Of a stretch of DNA of 64,000 nucleotides, positions 18,246 to 27,693 are shown piece by piece. The notes under the pieces are model-generated. The model saw only the letters and a list, made by a program, of their open reading frames with translations, made no database searches and was not told the origin of the DNA. This DNA is from Chryseobacterium arthrosphaerae (GTDB taxonomy: Bacteria > Bacteroidota > Bacteroidia > Flavobacteriales > Weeksellaceae), in assembly GCF_001684965.1 (NCBI RefSeq), contig NZ_MAYG01000001.1, forward strand, positions 3,162,001-3,226,000, given 5' to 3'. The position numbers and the translations under genes were made by a program. How positions within the stretch are numbered: the first letter of the stretch is position 1; each line of letters begins with the position of its first letter.

Positions 18246-19132
18246 AATTCTTCTTTTTTTGATGCTCGAGGGTGAGCCTGATTAAACACTTTTTTCAATT
18301 GTTCAATATTAGCATTCGTATAGACTTGAGTACTGGCAAGACTGGAATGCCCTAATATTTTTTTTACTTTGGAGATCTCCGCCCCATTATCCAGCACGTG
18401 GGTAGCAAAGCTATGCCGCAGGATATGAGGACTTTTTTTTTCTTTCGTTGTTATAAGACTAAGGTACTTATTAACTACCACATAAACAAATTTTTCGTTA
18501 AGTTTTTTCCCCTTCTTATTCACAAAAAAACAGGATTCATATCCGGTCTGTGGTTTCCTTATATCCAAATAGGATTTCAGGAGTACGGAGAGGTCTTCAG
18601 AGATGGGTATCACCCTTTCTTTATTCCCCTTCCCTATTACCTTCAATTCATTTCCTTCTGTATTTACATTCTCAAATATCAGGCCACAAAGTTCCGCTTT
18701 ACGCATCCCGGTCTGATAAAGCACTTCCATGATACATTTTTCCAGTATACCATGCTCCTGCCCGAAGATTCTTTCATTAAGAGTCTCCATTTCTTCTTTA
18801 GACATAGGAATTTGCTTCTCTGCATAAAATTTCAGGGAAGAAATACCTTCCATGGGAGAAACCGTAATTTCGCCTATCTTTAAAAGGAAAAGGAAAAAAC
18901 TGCGAAGGGAAGACAGCTTCCTGTTGATACTTCTTTTGGAAATATCATTTTCGCTGAGTTCAACAATAAAGTTTCTGATGATCTTTTTATCAGCTTTGGC
19001 TATATTTTCAGAAGATTCTGTCCTGAGGAAGAAATGGGAAAAGTCAGCAAGGTCTTTTTTGTAGCTTGTAATTGTGTGAGGTGAATATCTTTTTTCGAAC
19101 TGCAGATATTCTAAAAACTTTTCCAGCATCAT
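18242..19132 (-). CDS. xerC: XerC-type tyrosine recombinase (housekeeping)
   Basis: About 297 residues from the first of two adjacent ATG codons (19132 or 19129). The frame extends to 19162, but the extra residues are not conserved in character. An N-terminal core-binding SAM-like domain (MLEKFLEYLQFEKRYSPHTI) precedes the catalytic domain with Arg in TGMRKAELCGL, the Lys beta-hairpin (GKGNKERVIPI), HILRHSFATH, GHSSLASTQVYT and the Tyr nucleophile in VYTN. It resolves chromosome dimers with a partner Xer protein. Its place between rpsU and hpf is normal for flavobacteria, so it is not the integrase of the nearby island. Confidence 0.9.
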   Translation of the reverse strand: MMLEKFLEYLQFEKRYSPHTITSYKKDLADFSHFFLRTESSENIAKADKKIIRNFIVELSENDISKRSINRKLSSLRSFFLFLLKIGEITVSPMEGISSLKFYAEKQIPMSKEEMETLNERIFGQEHGILEKCIMEVLYQTGMRKAELCGLIFENVNTEGNELKVIGKGNKERVIPISEDLSVLLKSYLDIRKPQTGYESCFFVNKKGKKLNEKFVYVVVNKYLSLITTKEKKSPHILRHSFATHVLDNGAEISKVKKILGHSSLASTQVYTNANIEQLKKVFNQAHPRASKKEEL

Positions 19133-19208
19133 GGGGTATAAAAATAAAAATTCACTCCTCAAATATAAGAATTTAAGAAGTGAATTAATATATGGTTAAG
19201 AAAAAATC

Positions 19209-19406
19209 TTAAGCCTGCTCTTCTTTGCTAAGTGCTCTTTGTTTGTAAGCCGCTTTTAGTCTAGCTTGTCTTAACGTTACAGAAGGCTTGATAAATTGTT
19301 GTCTAGCTCTTAATTGACGAACTGTACCTGTTTTATCAAATTTTCTCTTGTATTTTTTTAAAGCTCTGTCGATGGATTCACCATCTTTAACTGGAATTAT
19401 TAACAT
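19209..19406 (-). CDS. rpsU: 30S ribosomal protein S21
   Basis: 65 residues, basic (MLIIPVKDGESIDRALKKYKRKFDKTG), full length for Bacteroidota S21. It starts the rpsU-xerC-hpf group. The promoter lies directly upstream. Confidence 0.95.
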   Translation of the reverse strand: MLIIPVKDGESIDRALKKYKRKFDKTGTVRQLRARQQFIKPSVTLRQARLKAAYKQRALSKEEQA

Positions 19407-19429
19407 ATTTTACATCTCATTTTGGATTG

Positions 19430-19459
19430 CAAAAGTAGACATTTTTTATGAAAATACAA
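19430..19459 (-). promoter_or_regulatory. Promoter of rpsU
   Basis: On the minus strand TTG, a 19-bp spacer and TACTTTTG match the Bacteroidota consensus. The start codon is about 24 bp beyond. Confidence 0.7.
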
Positions 19460-19781
19460 AATTATATCATTTAAAATAATAATTTCCATGGTTAAACATT
19501 ACAATATAACAGTAGATTATTAGCTGAATGCACGATCAACAGTACTTCAGCAAAGAAGTTCACAATATTCAAATTATATACCTGATCATCGTACGCAAAA
19601 TGAGCAGATCATGGAACCATACTTCACAGCAACGACCTCTGTTCTCTTTTAGCAACCAAAAACTCACTAAACTTCCTTTATAATGTGATAAAATAATTTA
19701 CACGCAATTTATTGTCATCCATATTATTATTTCCGCATTGTTTAAAAAACATGTATAATATCAATTCTCCCGGTAAAAAAT
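19460..19781. other. Intergenic stretch without a recognisable gene
   Basis: About 320 A/T-rich bases between the divergent rpsU and secreted-protein promoters. I see no gene, RNA or repeat here. Confidence 0.4.
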
Positions 19782-19827
19782 GACAGATATCTGCTATATT
19801 ATTTTATGTTCCTGCACTTTAACTTTG
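19782..19827 (+). promoter_or_regulatory. Palindrome-controlled promoter (copy 1 of 3)
   Basis: The palindrome GACAGATATCTGCT (19782-19795) has its centre 35 bp upstream of the centre of TAACTTTG (19820-19827), a perfect TANNTTTG -7 box. No -33 TTG stands at the normal distance, so the palindrome would sit where an activator at about -42 binds. Two other promoters in the window (50279-50324 and 51695-51740, both minus strand) have the same pair with the same 35-bp centre spacing. Confidence 0.6.
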
Positions 19828-19926
19828 TCCCAAAGTAATCCTACCCATAAACTGTAAAAACATAAACAAAATATAACCGATGTAAATATTATTAGCAGCT
19901 AGTGTTTTGCCCTTACTATACTCATT

Positions 19927-20145
19927 ATGAGTGTTAACACCACTGCAATAGCAATGCAAACCAGATTAGAACCTGTTAAAATTTTCTGTTTCTACAACTG
20001 CATTACCAGCATGACTCCAATCTCCCCGTTGGCGAATCCCATTGTCCGAATAATCATATTATCATTTAATTTATTCCCAGGTTATTCTCTCTACTTTACT
20101 AAAATACAATTACAAATAATAATTCATCAACAAATTCAAAAATGA
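19927..20145 (+). CDS. Possible 72-codon leader ORF coupled to the secreted protein
   Basis: This ORF begins about 100 bp after the 19820 -7 box and ends in a TGA that overlaps the ATG of the next gene (ATGA at 20142-20145). That layout suggests translational coupling. The peptide has a hydrophobic stretch (NPIVRIIILSFNLFPGYSLYF), but no family is recognised and codon use is unremarkable. It could also be chance in an untranslated leader of about 310 nt. Confidence 0.25.
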   Translation: MSVNTTAIAMQTRLEPVKIFCFYNCITSMTPISPLANPIVRIIILSFNLFPGYSLYFTKIQLQIIIHQQIQK

Positions 20146-23105
20146 AAAAAAACTATTTAGTTATTGTGCTTTTTGCAGCCAATGTTGCAGCACAACAGTC
20201 CCCTGGAGGAGTTTCCTCCAATTTGCAGGTTTGGATGAAGGCTGATGCAGGGCTTACCACTTCCGGCAATAATATCACTGCATGGAAAGATCAGTCTGCC
20301 AATGCCTTTTCTCCTGCTGTAGTAGGCGGCCCACCCCAGGCGGGAAGCTTTATCAATTTTAATCCGGTGGTTAAAATTACAGGAAGTGATGTCACCGGTG
20401 GGTATTTCAGAATCCCTACCAATGCTCCTAACTTCAGTAATATGAATGTCACCGCAGGAAGCGCACAAACTGAGGTTTTTGCAACAGTTTTCAGTACCAG
20501 AACCGCTAATCAATACTCAGCTATCGTTACAAAAAACAGCGGCGGCTTTTGGGACGGTATTACTTTAGCAAATTATAACATATCAGGCACCACCACGAAT
20601 TACCGTACAGGATATGCCGTATCAGACTGGCTAAGTGATGGTGGGTCTACTTCTGCCCAGCAGACTATAGACCAGACTCCATCTAAAATGTTCTTACTGC
20701 ATGGCGGGAACACCCAATCCGGCTCCACCAATACTAACAGACTCAGAGTCAATGGAAACACTGCCACTACTAACAATAGTGCATTTTTTAACCCTAACAG
20801 CTATGATTTCAGCATAGGTAATAATTCTGCAGGAAACACTCAATATGGTTTTGAAGGGCTCATAGGAGATGTTATTTACTATAACAGAAACCTGACTCCA
20901 GCGGAAACACAAAAAGTAAATTCTTATCTGGCGATCAAATATGGAATAACGCTGGCAGCTAATAATCAAAGCTACACTTCCAGCAATGGAACAGATTTTT
21001 GGACAGGTGCTACAGGACCTACCGCTACCTACAATAACAACATCTTCGGTATTGCAAGGGATGATGCAGGAAGCATTGATCAAAGACAGAGCCAAAGCCA
21101 GAATACAGGAATACAGCCTATCATGACCAATGGCTCAGGAAGTCCGGTAACCACCAATACTGCAGCCTCTGCATTAAGTAACGACATTTCTTCATCCATA
21201 ATAGGATCTGATACGGGATCCACAGCGTACACAACCCCTATCACGGGGCCATCAGGCATTGTGGTTAATAACAGAACCCAAAGGATCTGGCTGGTACAGG
21301 AAAAAACCGGAACCGTGGGCAATGTTACGATAAGCTTTCCGATCAGTAATACCAACCAGAAAGTATATCTGGTAAGATCTTCCAATCTTGACACTACTTT
21401 TGATACTACAGATACCTGGATTGAACTTACCAATCCTACGGTAATCAATGGATTGACTTACGTTAGTGCTACTATAGATTTTGCAGACAATGACCTGTTT
21501 ACTTTTGCTACTTTTAAATCAAGCCCCGGAGGTGTAGCAACAGGTATATCCTTATGGAACAGGGCTGATGCAGGGATATCTCCCACAACCGGAAGTATTA
21601 CCACATGGACAGACCAGGCTTTAGAACATGTTGCCACCCAACAGGGAAGCAATGCCACTCCTTCTGTCATAGCCGGCAGCAAAACCAATCTGAACTTTAA
21701 TCCCGGTGTTAATTTTACTGTCAATACACAAAGAATTGGTAATATTTCGGTACAAACCGTAAACAGCCTGGATTATGATATTTTTAATGTCACTAAGAAT
21801 GGAATAAGCGGGGTCGCATTTTTTGGAATTGCAAGAAATAATACCACTAAAGACGGTACAAATTATGACTCACCACACTTTGAAGCAAGTGGCACTATAG
21901 CCATGAGAGATACCAACGGAAATTTAGACTACTACAGTGGATTACCTGGAGGAGCTTACAGTGCTTCAATACCTACGATTGGATACACTCAGGTTAAAGA
22001 TACGAGCCTCTCATTTGGAAGAAACGGAGCCATTACAAACCAACTGGCTACTTATGGAGCAAAAGGAAATATCACAGGAGGCTATTACTTCGGCCGAAAT
22101 GCAGATTCACCGCTAAGCGGTGATGATGGTGGATTCACAGGTGTAATCGGGGAGAATATTGTTTATTCCAGAACACTTACTCCGGTCGAAAGGCAAAAAG
22201 TAGACTCTTATCTGGCTATTAAATATGGTATGACGCTCGCTACTTCTGCAGCTCCTATGAATTATCTCAACAGTGCAAGTACTACCAATACAGATAATGT
22301 TGTGTGGACAGGAGTAGGAAATACAACTTTCTACAACAGGGTATTTGGTATTGGCCGTGATGATGCCGGCGGGCTGGATCAGAGAATTTCAATTGCAGCA
22401 GATCCTGCAGCGATTATAACTTTAAGCACCGACACCGATTTCACCAGCCAGAATGCACCTACCACTACCCACCCCGCCATTGCATCAGATAAACAATTTA
22501 CCATGATGGGAGACAATAACTTATCCGTAACAGCATATAGCACTCCGATAACCATAGGCGGAAAAACAATGAACAGGCTGCCAAGAATATGGAGAGCACA
22601 GGATACAGGTGATATGGGATGTGTCAATATAAGAATGGCGACCAATGTTTCCGGTAATATTATCCCCAACCCCGGCACAGGAAGCCTTTATGCGATATTG
22701 GCTGATGACCCCAACTTTACAACCAATGTGTCATTAAAGAAAATTACCTATAGCGCAACGAATATAGATTTTGCCATCAACTTTAATGCTAACAGCAATA
22801 ATAATTATTTCACCCTTGCCGTACTTCCTGCAAGCGCCGTACCTGCACCTGTTACCGGAAAAATCGTGGGAATCAGTACCGTAAATGACAGCTGGCAGCC
22901 CACCACCAACAACACTTACCTAGAACTCCGTTCCCAAAAGCTGGGCTTTGTGATCTCCCGTGTGACCACTGCCAACAGACTGGCTATGATCCAACAACCA
23001 GGCCTTGTGGTATATGATATCGAACAGTCAAAATTCTTTGTAAGTAATGGAAGTGTTTGGAGAGAATTAGGAATTGATAACACAAAATCCAGCTTCTGCA
23101 ATTAA
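20142..23105 (+). CDS. Large secreted protein with two LamG-like modules
   Basis: 987 residues with signal peptide MKKNYLVIVLFAANVAAQ. Two homologous modules (about 20-265 and 460-700) start SPGGV...(L/I).(V/L)W...ADAG(L/I). and end TP.E.QKV(N/D)SYLAIKYG(I/M)TLA, resembling concanavalin/LamG-like jelly rolls. Each is followed by a block with (I/V)FGI(A/G)RDDAG..DQR. The C-terminal part (RSQKLGFVISRVTTANRLAMI, then PGLVVYDIEQSKFFVSNGSVW) is the tail common to flavobacterial head-domain proteins. No T9SS tail is evident. A surface or adhesive role is inferred. It is followed after 27 bp by a small secreted protein. Confidence 0.85.
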   Translation: MKKNYLVIVLFAANVAAQQSPGGVSSNLQVWMKADAGLTTSGNNITAWKDQSANAFSPAVVGGPPQAGSFINFNPVVKITGSDVTGGYFRIPTNAPNFSNMNVTAGSAQTEVFATVFSTRTANQYSAIVTKNSGGFWDGITLANYNISGTTTNYRTGYAVSDWLSDGGSTSAQQTIDQTPSKMFLLHGGNTQSGSTNTNRLRVNGNTATTNNSAFFNPNSYDFSIGNNSAGNTQYGFEGLIGDVIYYNRNLTPAETQKVNSYLAIKYGITLAANNQSYTSSNGTDFWTGATGPTATYNNNIFGIARDDAGSIDQRQSQSQNTGIQPIMTNGSGSPVTTNTAASALSNDISSSIIGSDTGSTAYTTPITGPSGIVVNNRTQRIWLVQEKTGTVGNVTISFPISNTNQKVYLVRSSNLDTTFDTTDTWIELTNPTVINGLTYVSATIDFADNDLFTFATFKSSPGGVATGISLWNRADAGISPTTGSITTWTDQALEHVATQQGSNATPSVIAGSKTNLNFNPGVNFTVNTQRIGNISVQTVNSLDYDIFNVTKNGISGVAFFGIARNNTTKDGTNYDSPHFEASGTIAMRDTNGNLDYYSGLPGGAYSASIPTIGYTQVKDTSLSFGRNGAITNQLATYGAKGNITGGYYFGRNADSPLSGDDGGFTGVIGENIVYSRTLTPVERQKVDSYLAIKYGMTLATSAAPMNYLNSASTTNTDNVVWTGVGNTTFYNRVFGIGRDDAGGLDQRISIAADPAAIITLSTDTDFTSQNAPTTTHPAIASDKQFTMMGDNNLSVTAYSTPITIGGKTMNRLPRIWRAQDTGDMGCVNIRMATNVSGNIIPNPGTGSLYAILADDPNFTTNVSLKKITYSATNIDFAINFNANSNNNYFTLAVLPASAVPAPVTGKIVGISTVNDSWQPTTNNTYLELRSQKLGFVISRVTTANRLAMIQQPGLVVYDIEQSKFFVSNGSVWRELGIDNTKSSFCN

Positions 23106-23132
23106 TATTGTTAATGATAAAAATCAAGTAAA

Positions 23133-23633
23133 ATGAAAAAATCAATATATATACTCAGTTTATTCGCAGGCTTTTGGGCAACAGCACAAACAGGAATAGA
23201 CAAAACTTCCGGCTTTGGTGCATCATCTTTATTGGAATTTGGTTCCGCAAATAATAGAGGAATACTCCTTACACCGGTAACAGATGTAACCGCAATTAAT
23301 GCCACTCCAGGCACAATAGCATTTGATGGCGCTACAGGAAGCTTCAGATACTATAACGGAAGCTGGAGTACTGTGGTTCCCGGCGGAACTACTTCCGGGT
23401 CGCCTGCTAACACTGATAAAACAACTCGGGGAGCCATTATCAACGCCGATACATCCACTGCCGAAGGGGTTTTAATACTGGGAAAAGATAGCGGCGAAAC
23501 AAAGGGACTGGTTTTACCCCTGGTTTCAGCACCGGAGCTTAATATCGGAAACCCTCCCAAAGGTTTGATGGTTTATGACACAACAAATGGATATATCAAA
23601 GTGTATAACGGAACTTCCTGGACTAATTTTTAA
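23133..23633 (+). CDS. Small secreted protein with YDT..G..KVYNG tail
   Basis: 166 residues. The signal peptide is MKKSIYILSLFAGFWATAQ. The C-terminal GLMVYDTTNGYIKVYNGTSW is a repeated flavobacterial motif that also ends the 987-residue neighbour. The middle (..NTDKTTRGAIINADTSTAEGVLILGKD..) is beta-rich. It is second in a two-gene operon and is followed by a clear terminator. The function is not known. Confidence 0.8.
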   Translation: MKKSIYILSLFAGFWATAQTGIDKTSGFGASSLLEFGSANNRGILLTPVTDVTAINATPGTIAFDGATGSFRYYNGSWSTVVPGGTTSGSPANTDKTTRGAIINADTSTAEGVLILGKDSGETKGLVLPLVSAPELNIGNPPKGLMVYDTTNGYIKVYNGTSWTNF

Positions 23634-23655
23634 ATTCATAGAAACCACTGTTGAA

Positions 23656-23684
23656 ATACCGGAAAGCTTATTCCGGTATTTTTT
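23656..23684 (+). terminator. Terminator of the secreted-protein pair
   Basis: The hairpin ATACCGGAA / TTCCGGTAT is followed by TTTTTT, about 23 bp past the stop. Confidence 0.85.
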
Positions 23685-23730
23685 ATAAAATTTTATGATC
23701 TATTAATGAATTATATTTGGCTAAAAGTAG

Positions 23731-23738
23731 TAACTTTG
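23731..23738 (+). promoter_or_regulatory. -7 box of the tmRNA promoter
   Basis: TAACTTTG, a perfect TANNTTTG, ends 16 bp before the first base of tmRNA. A TTTG lies upstream but at a short spacing. Confidence 0.6.
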
Positions 23739-23754
23739 CATTCACTTTATTTAT

Positions 23755-24155
23755 GGGGTTGACTGGTTTCGACAGCAAGGTCAATGGGTAAGTAAGCATG
23801 CAGAGAACCGTAGCGCGATCTCTATAATCCCTTGCTACAAAATTTTAACTGGCAACGAAGAGTTCGCTCTTGCAGCTTAATATCGAAGTATAGTAGATCA
23901 AGCGTTTTCCCGAAGATTTTAGTAGGGAAGCAAGATATTCCACAAATGCTCTGTTCTGCGGCGTTTGATCCTGGGATATAGGAATGCGGAAATAAGGCTT
24001 TAGAAGCTTTGGCTAAAGCTCGAAAATTTTAGAAGATAAGCTGGAAGTTGGGTGTCTATCCTCTGCTTCCCGTCGAAAACCAATGGTAGAATAAGCATGT
24101 AGAAAGCTTATGTATTGCTTGTTTGGACGAGGGTTCGAATCCCTCCAACTCCACC
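23755..24155 (+). ncRNA. ssrA: Transfer-messenger RNA (tmRNA)
   Basis: About 400 nt. The 5' GGGGUUG pairs with 3' CAACUCC to form the tRNA-like acceptor stem. GGTTTCGACAGC follows the 5' end and GGTTCGAATCC forms the T arm near the 3' end, all typical. The tag reading frame at 23851-23880 encodes GNEEFALAA followed by TAA, the usual ALAA degradation signal. It rescues stalled ribosomes. The 3' end is the insertion site of the neighbouring island: its last bases form the left copy of a 13-bp direct repeat. Confidence 0.95.
24142..24154 (+). repeat. attL-like direct repeat in tmRNA 3' end
   Basis: CCTCCAACTCCAC forms the last T-arm/acceptor bases of tmRNA and is repeated exactly at 42870-42882. 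Confidence 0.75.
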
Positions 24156-24186
24156 GAAATGAAAGGTTATGAAACCTTTTGAGTCT

Positions 24187-24223
24187 AAAACCCCTTTATA
24201 TCATTAATATAAAGGGGTTTTTT
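24187..24223 (+). terminator. Terminator after tmRNA, inside the island
   Basis: A perfect 15-bp hairpin AAAACCCCTTTATAT / ATATAAAGGGGTTTT ending in T's. It lies inside the left att repeat, so it appears to be supplied by the island in place of the original terminator now found right of attR. Confidence 0.85.
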
Positions 24224-24267
24224 ATATAATACTGATTTCATTTAAATTCAATAAATATCAATCAAAT

Positions 24268-24288
24268 GGTAGCAATGGTGGTGGCAAG
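24268..24288 (+). repeat. Left arm-type repeat
   Basis: It reads TGGTAGCAATGGTGGTGGCA and then AG: two head-to-tail copies of TGGTRGCAA. A near-identical copy in the same orientation is at 42801-42822. It is probably a binding site of the lost integrase. Confidence 0.55.
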
Positions 24289-24342
24289 CAATTTATATCA
24301 ACATAAATATTTCTAAAAGAGTTTAGTACTAAATTTAGATAA

Positions 24343-26718
24343 CTAAATATTAATTCCAAACCTTTTTAATTTTTTTATTGATTCATAGGCTTTCAATAAT
24401 GACTGCTCTCTAATCCGTTCATTTTTTGACAATGATGATTGTATAGATTTTACATTACCTAATTCAGGTATTGTAAAAATATTAGTATGGTTTGCCAAGT
24501 CAATTATTTTTTTCCAATCATCTTTTGCCAGAAGCTTTAGACGATCAAACATATACTTTATTTCAACCGATTCTTTGTCCTCTAATTTAGATTGAACTTT
24601 CATATCTAAAAGAAAAGAGGGGTTTTCTGCTAAATACCTAATCATTTTTCTGCCGATGGTTATATCTCTAGGTAAGAAGTTTTTATTTTTCTGAATAGCT
24701 TTTAAAACCTCTTCAACCGAATTTTTATTAAAGCCTTCCAAGGAGTTATTTTCGAGAAAACGAACGAACCCATCCCAAAATTTCAACCCAAATTTATGGA
24801 TTTCACTGATAATAAAAAGCCTATCTTCCTCATCATTTGTATCGATATCCTTTTCACTTTCTCGATCTTCTTTTTCTTTTATAGAAATTAAATAATCTTT
24901 AAGGATCGCCTGTAAATCTTCGTCGTAATGTGTTTCTTTCAATCGATTCCAAGAAGATTCTCTTTTAGCATATTCAGAAATCAAACTGTTATGAGCTTCT
25001 TTTACTAAATGATCATATACAAAAACCAAAAGTTTTCTGAGTGTAAGCATTAAAACATCATCTATTTTTTGGTCTTCATAAATTTTCCATAAATCCAGTC
25101 GGTTATCTGTCAAATAATGGAAAAAAGAAACTGTATAAGCTACAGTGAAAGATTTTAAGTTGGTATCACCAATAGCATCAACTCCTTTTCGCCCGAATAA
25201 TTTATCTGTTGATTTAAATAAAATCGCATTAGCTAACATTTTTTTGTAGAAATTTTCCCCCGGCAGTCTATTCTTACTAACTAAAATATTGATTTTTTTG
25301 GTGAAATGAATGAAGTTTTTCTGTGAACCCTGTGAAACAAAATGAGGTTCCAATTCCCAAAGGTTAATGAACTTTGCAACATCAGACTTCACAAACTTCA
25401 GGTGAGAAGGATTCTGCTCCTTGAATTTTTTTTGCTGACTTGGGGTTTGCTTATTCAGCGTTTCACGATACTGTCCGTTTGCGCGTTCAAAAAACCAAAG
25501 TAGTGATTGGTTTTTGTTTTCCGAATTCACTACGTATTTTTTCCTCGAAAGATTTTCTATCTGAACAAAATAAGGATTATTAGATGACAAATCAAGTTCA
25601 GAGACTTTGTTTTGGCTGTTGGCAAATCTTGAAATATTAGGTACTTCACTATTTTTCTGTTCTTTATCTTTTATAACCGTTAGTTTCATTTGGACAAAAA
25701 TCTTGCTCAAATCTGCATCTTTGAATTTCTTCTGAGTATGATAAAGTGAAGCTGTCGTTTGCCCCCCGTTTACGATTTGAAAATCATTGAGTCGAGTGAT
25801 GACCATTTGTCCGTCAACAGATTTTGTTTCTACGCTTTCGGCGGTTGCAGTAATTCCGTTATTGTAAGGTAAAAACATTTGTGGTTTTGTACGAATGGTA
25901 TCCCGAATTCCTTTGTTGAATTTTCCGGCCTGACCAAGAAATGCACGGACATTGCTTTCCAGCAATTCGTTAGAAAATTCTTTGTATAAATTGGCTAAAA
26001 CTTCACCAGGGATAATCGCCAAATAACAATCATACATTTCATCAATGTTTGGAACTTGAAGACATTGCAACCCTTTTCCTTCTTGGGTAAATTTTTCAAA
26101 CTCAATTTCAATTGGCTCGTGAACGCTGTTTGTTTCGTTTATTTTAAATAATCTTGCAACGTCCCAAGTGTGAACGGAAACATCAACATCGTTAATTTCT
26201 AATTTTTCCTTTTCATGATTTGAAAAACCATTGATAAGAAAATACACATTAATTCTGTCAAAATCTTTTCCTTGTTTACCAATAATTTTTATCAGTTCGT
26301 TGAGTTCTGTATGCGAATGGTCGATGTAATCAATATGCCTTTTCAGTGATGAATTGATGAATCTTTTGATTTGATTCAAAGACTTTGTATATTCATCTTT
26401 CGGAATATTGTACTCAAAACTGTCGTTTCTAAAACTCGTAATGAATAAATCTAAAGTTTCAAAATACGTTTTGTTATTTTCATCTCTAAACTGGTCTTTC
26501 AGACAATAGCCGTTGATCTTCCAATCGATTCCGCCTTGATTATTGGGATGAATATAAGACAAAACTCTTGCACCTTCAGACTTTCCGATTGATTCAAAAA
26601 CTTCGATGCAGTATTCTGTAAATTTATCTTCAAAACTTGCACCTTCTCCATCTGAGTAAACCAAAGAAGCCACATCTGATTTTAGTTCTTCTACGTAATT
26701 TTTTAATGCTTTTTCCAT
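24343..26718 (-). CDS. AIPR family protein (abortive-infection-type)
   Basis: 791 residues. The middle contains LPYNNGITATAESVET (about 283-300) and then DFQIVNGGQTTASLYHTQ (about 311-328). These are the conserved core of the AIPR family (Pfam AIPR), named for abortive-infection phage-resistance proteins. The N-terminal 200 residues resemble a nuclease-fold sensor (YFETLDLFITSFRND) and the C-terminal 300 residues are helical. It is the last gene of a four-gene operon, 3 bp after the DUF4420 gene. In published comparative genomics this family travels with MORC-type ATPases, Z1 helicases and DUF4420 nucleases. Its biochemical role has not been settled, to my knowledge. Confidence 0.85.
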   Translation of the reverse strand: MEKALKNYVEELKSDVASLVYSDGEGASFEDKFTEYCIEVFESIGKSEGARVLSYIHPNNQGGIDWKINGYCLKDQFRDENNKTYFETLDLFITSFRNDSFEYNIPKDEYTKSLNQIKRFINSSLKRHIDYIDHSHTELNELIKIIGKQGKDFDRINVYFLINGFSNHEKEKLEINDVDVSVHTWDVARLFKINETNSVHEPIEIEFEKFTQEGKGLQCLQVPNIDEMYDCYLAIIPGEVLANLYKEFSNELLESNVRAFLGQAGKFNKGIRDTIRTKPQMFLPYNNGITATAESVETKSVDGQMVITRLNDFQIVNGGQTTASLYHTQKKFKDADLSKIFVQMKLTVIKDKEQKNSEVPNISRFANSQNKVSELDLSSNNPYFVQIENLSRKKYVVNSENKNQSLLWFFERANGQYRETLNKQTPSQQKKFKEQNPSHLKFVKSDVAKFINLWELEPHFVSQGSQKNFIHFTKKINILVSKNRLPGENFYKKMLANAILFKSTDKLFGRKGVDAIGDTNLKSFTVAYTVSFFHYLTDNRLDLWKIYEDQKIDDVLMLTLRKLLVFVYDHLVKEAHNSLISEYAKRESSWNRLKETHYDEDLQAILKDYLISIKEKEDRESEKDIDTNDEEDRLFIISEIHKFGLKFWDGFVRFLENNSLEGFNKNSVEEVLKAIQKNKNFLPRDITIGRKMIRYLAENPSFLLDMKVQSKLEDKESVEIKYMFDRLKLLAKDDWKKIIDLANHTNIFTIPELGNVKSIQSSLSKNERIREQSLLKAYESIKKLKRFGINI

Positions 26719-26721
26719 TCA

Positions 26722-27690
26722 TTAAATATTTTGGGTAATCTCATCTATTTCGACTGAAAAATTATCTACGGCGGACAGTTCGATAAAATAAGAAGTATTG
26801 TAAATGCCAATAGGAAGATTACTTTTGGTGATTTTCGGAAACTCTTCTGAAACAGAATAGGAATGAGTTCTTTTTAAAGAAAACATTTTATTATAGTGTT
26901 CTTTATCTTCGTCAAAATAACCTAAAAGCATCAGTCTTTCGTTGAAAAACTTAAGTTCATCGATATTTTCAGACAGTTTTTTTTGAGTTTGACTGATTAA
27001 AGAATTGAGTGTAAAACCATTATCTTTCACATCTTCCGAGATATAGAGAATCAAAAATAATTCGGTTAAATTTTGCGAGTCCAATTGTCCTTCATTGGTA
27101 ATTTTTATTTTTGGATATTTTGAAGATGTCAATTTAATTTCAATTCCAATTCCTCCAAAAACAAAATCTTTATCCTCAAAATCTGGTCCTGTCCAAGCAT
27201 TCAGTACAGTTGAGGGAGATTTTTGACAGTCTAACAGATGGTTGATAAAAAGCAATTCGCCAATCAAACCTTTTTGCTGTTCAATACTTAAACCATTGAA
27301 ATTTATTTTATCAAAAAGTTTTTTCCATTTAGAAATAACGTTAAGTGTTTTTGTAATTGCTTCATTTTCTGTAACACATTTAGCAACATCCTCCAGAATA
27401 TTTTGGATGAACAAAGAAAAAATATCTTTTAAGTCATTGTCTAACAAATAAATATTCAACTCACAAAAATCATCAGTTTCAACGCTGAAAATCTCCACGC
27501 CCTTGAAACGGTAATTCTTAAGTTCCGGGATTTTTACATTCCTAGAAACCGACATTATGTACAAGTGCAGTCCAGTGATGTTATTAGTTGCAGCGTAACA
27601 ATTTAGATGTGGAATATCTCCAATTCTTGTTTTTATAATAATGTCACCGGTTGGTTTCTGCGTTTCCCAGATTGATTTAATATTAACCAT
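26722..27690 (-). CDS. DUF4420 PD-(D/E)XK nuclease
   Basis: 322 residues. The nuclease motif reads GLIGELLFINHLL (Glu145), GPDFEDKDFVFGG (Asp175) and GIEIKLTSS (Glu184, Lys186), all elements of a PD-(D/E)XK active site. The WTGP and IEIKLTSS patterns are those of DUF4420. It would be the DNA-cutting subunit of the four-gene module. Spacing is 3 bp from the Z1 gene before it and 3 bp from the AIPR gene after it, so the genes form one tight operon. Confidence 0.85.
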   Translation of the reverse strand: MVNIKSIWETQKPTGDIIIKTRIGDIPHLNCYAATNNITGLHLYIMSVSRNVKIPELKNYRFKGVEIFSVETDDFCELNIYLLDNDLKDIFSLFIQNILEDVAKCVTENEAITKTLNVISKWKKLFDKINFNGLSIEQQKGLIGELLFINHLLDCQKSPSTVLNAWTGPDFEDKDFVFGGIGIEIKLTSSKYPKIKITNEGQLDSQNLTELFLILYISEDVKDNGFTLNSLISQTQKKLSENIDELKFFNERLMLLGYFDEDKEHYNKMFSLKRTHSYSVSEEFPKITKSNLPIGIYNTSYFIELSAVDNFSVEIDEITQNI

Positions 27691-27693
27691 GAC

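Noticed and set aside
18242..19132. XerC-type recombinase as integrase of the nearby island
   Set aside because: It lies between rpsU and hpf with a 4-bp overlap, the normal housekeeping position, and 5 kb outside the att repeats.
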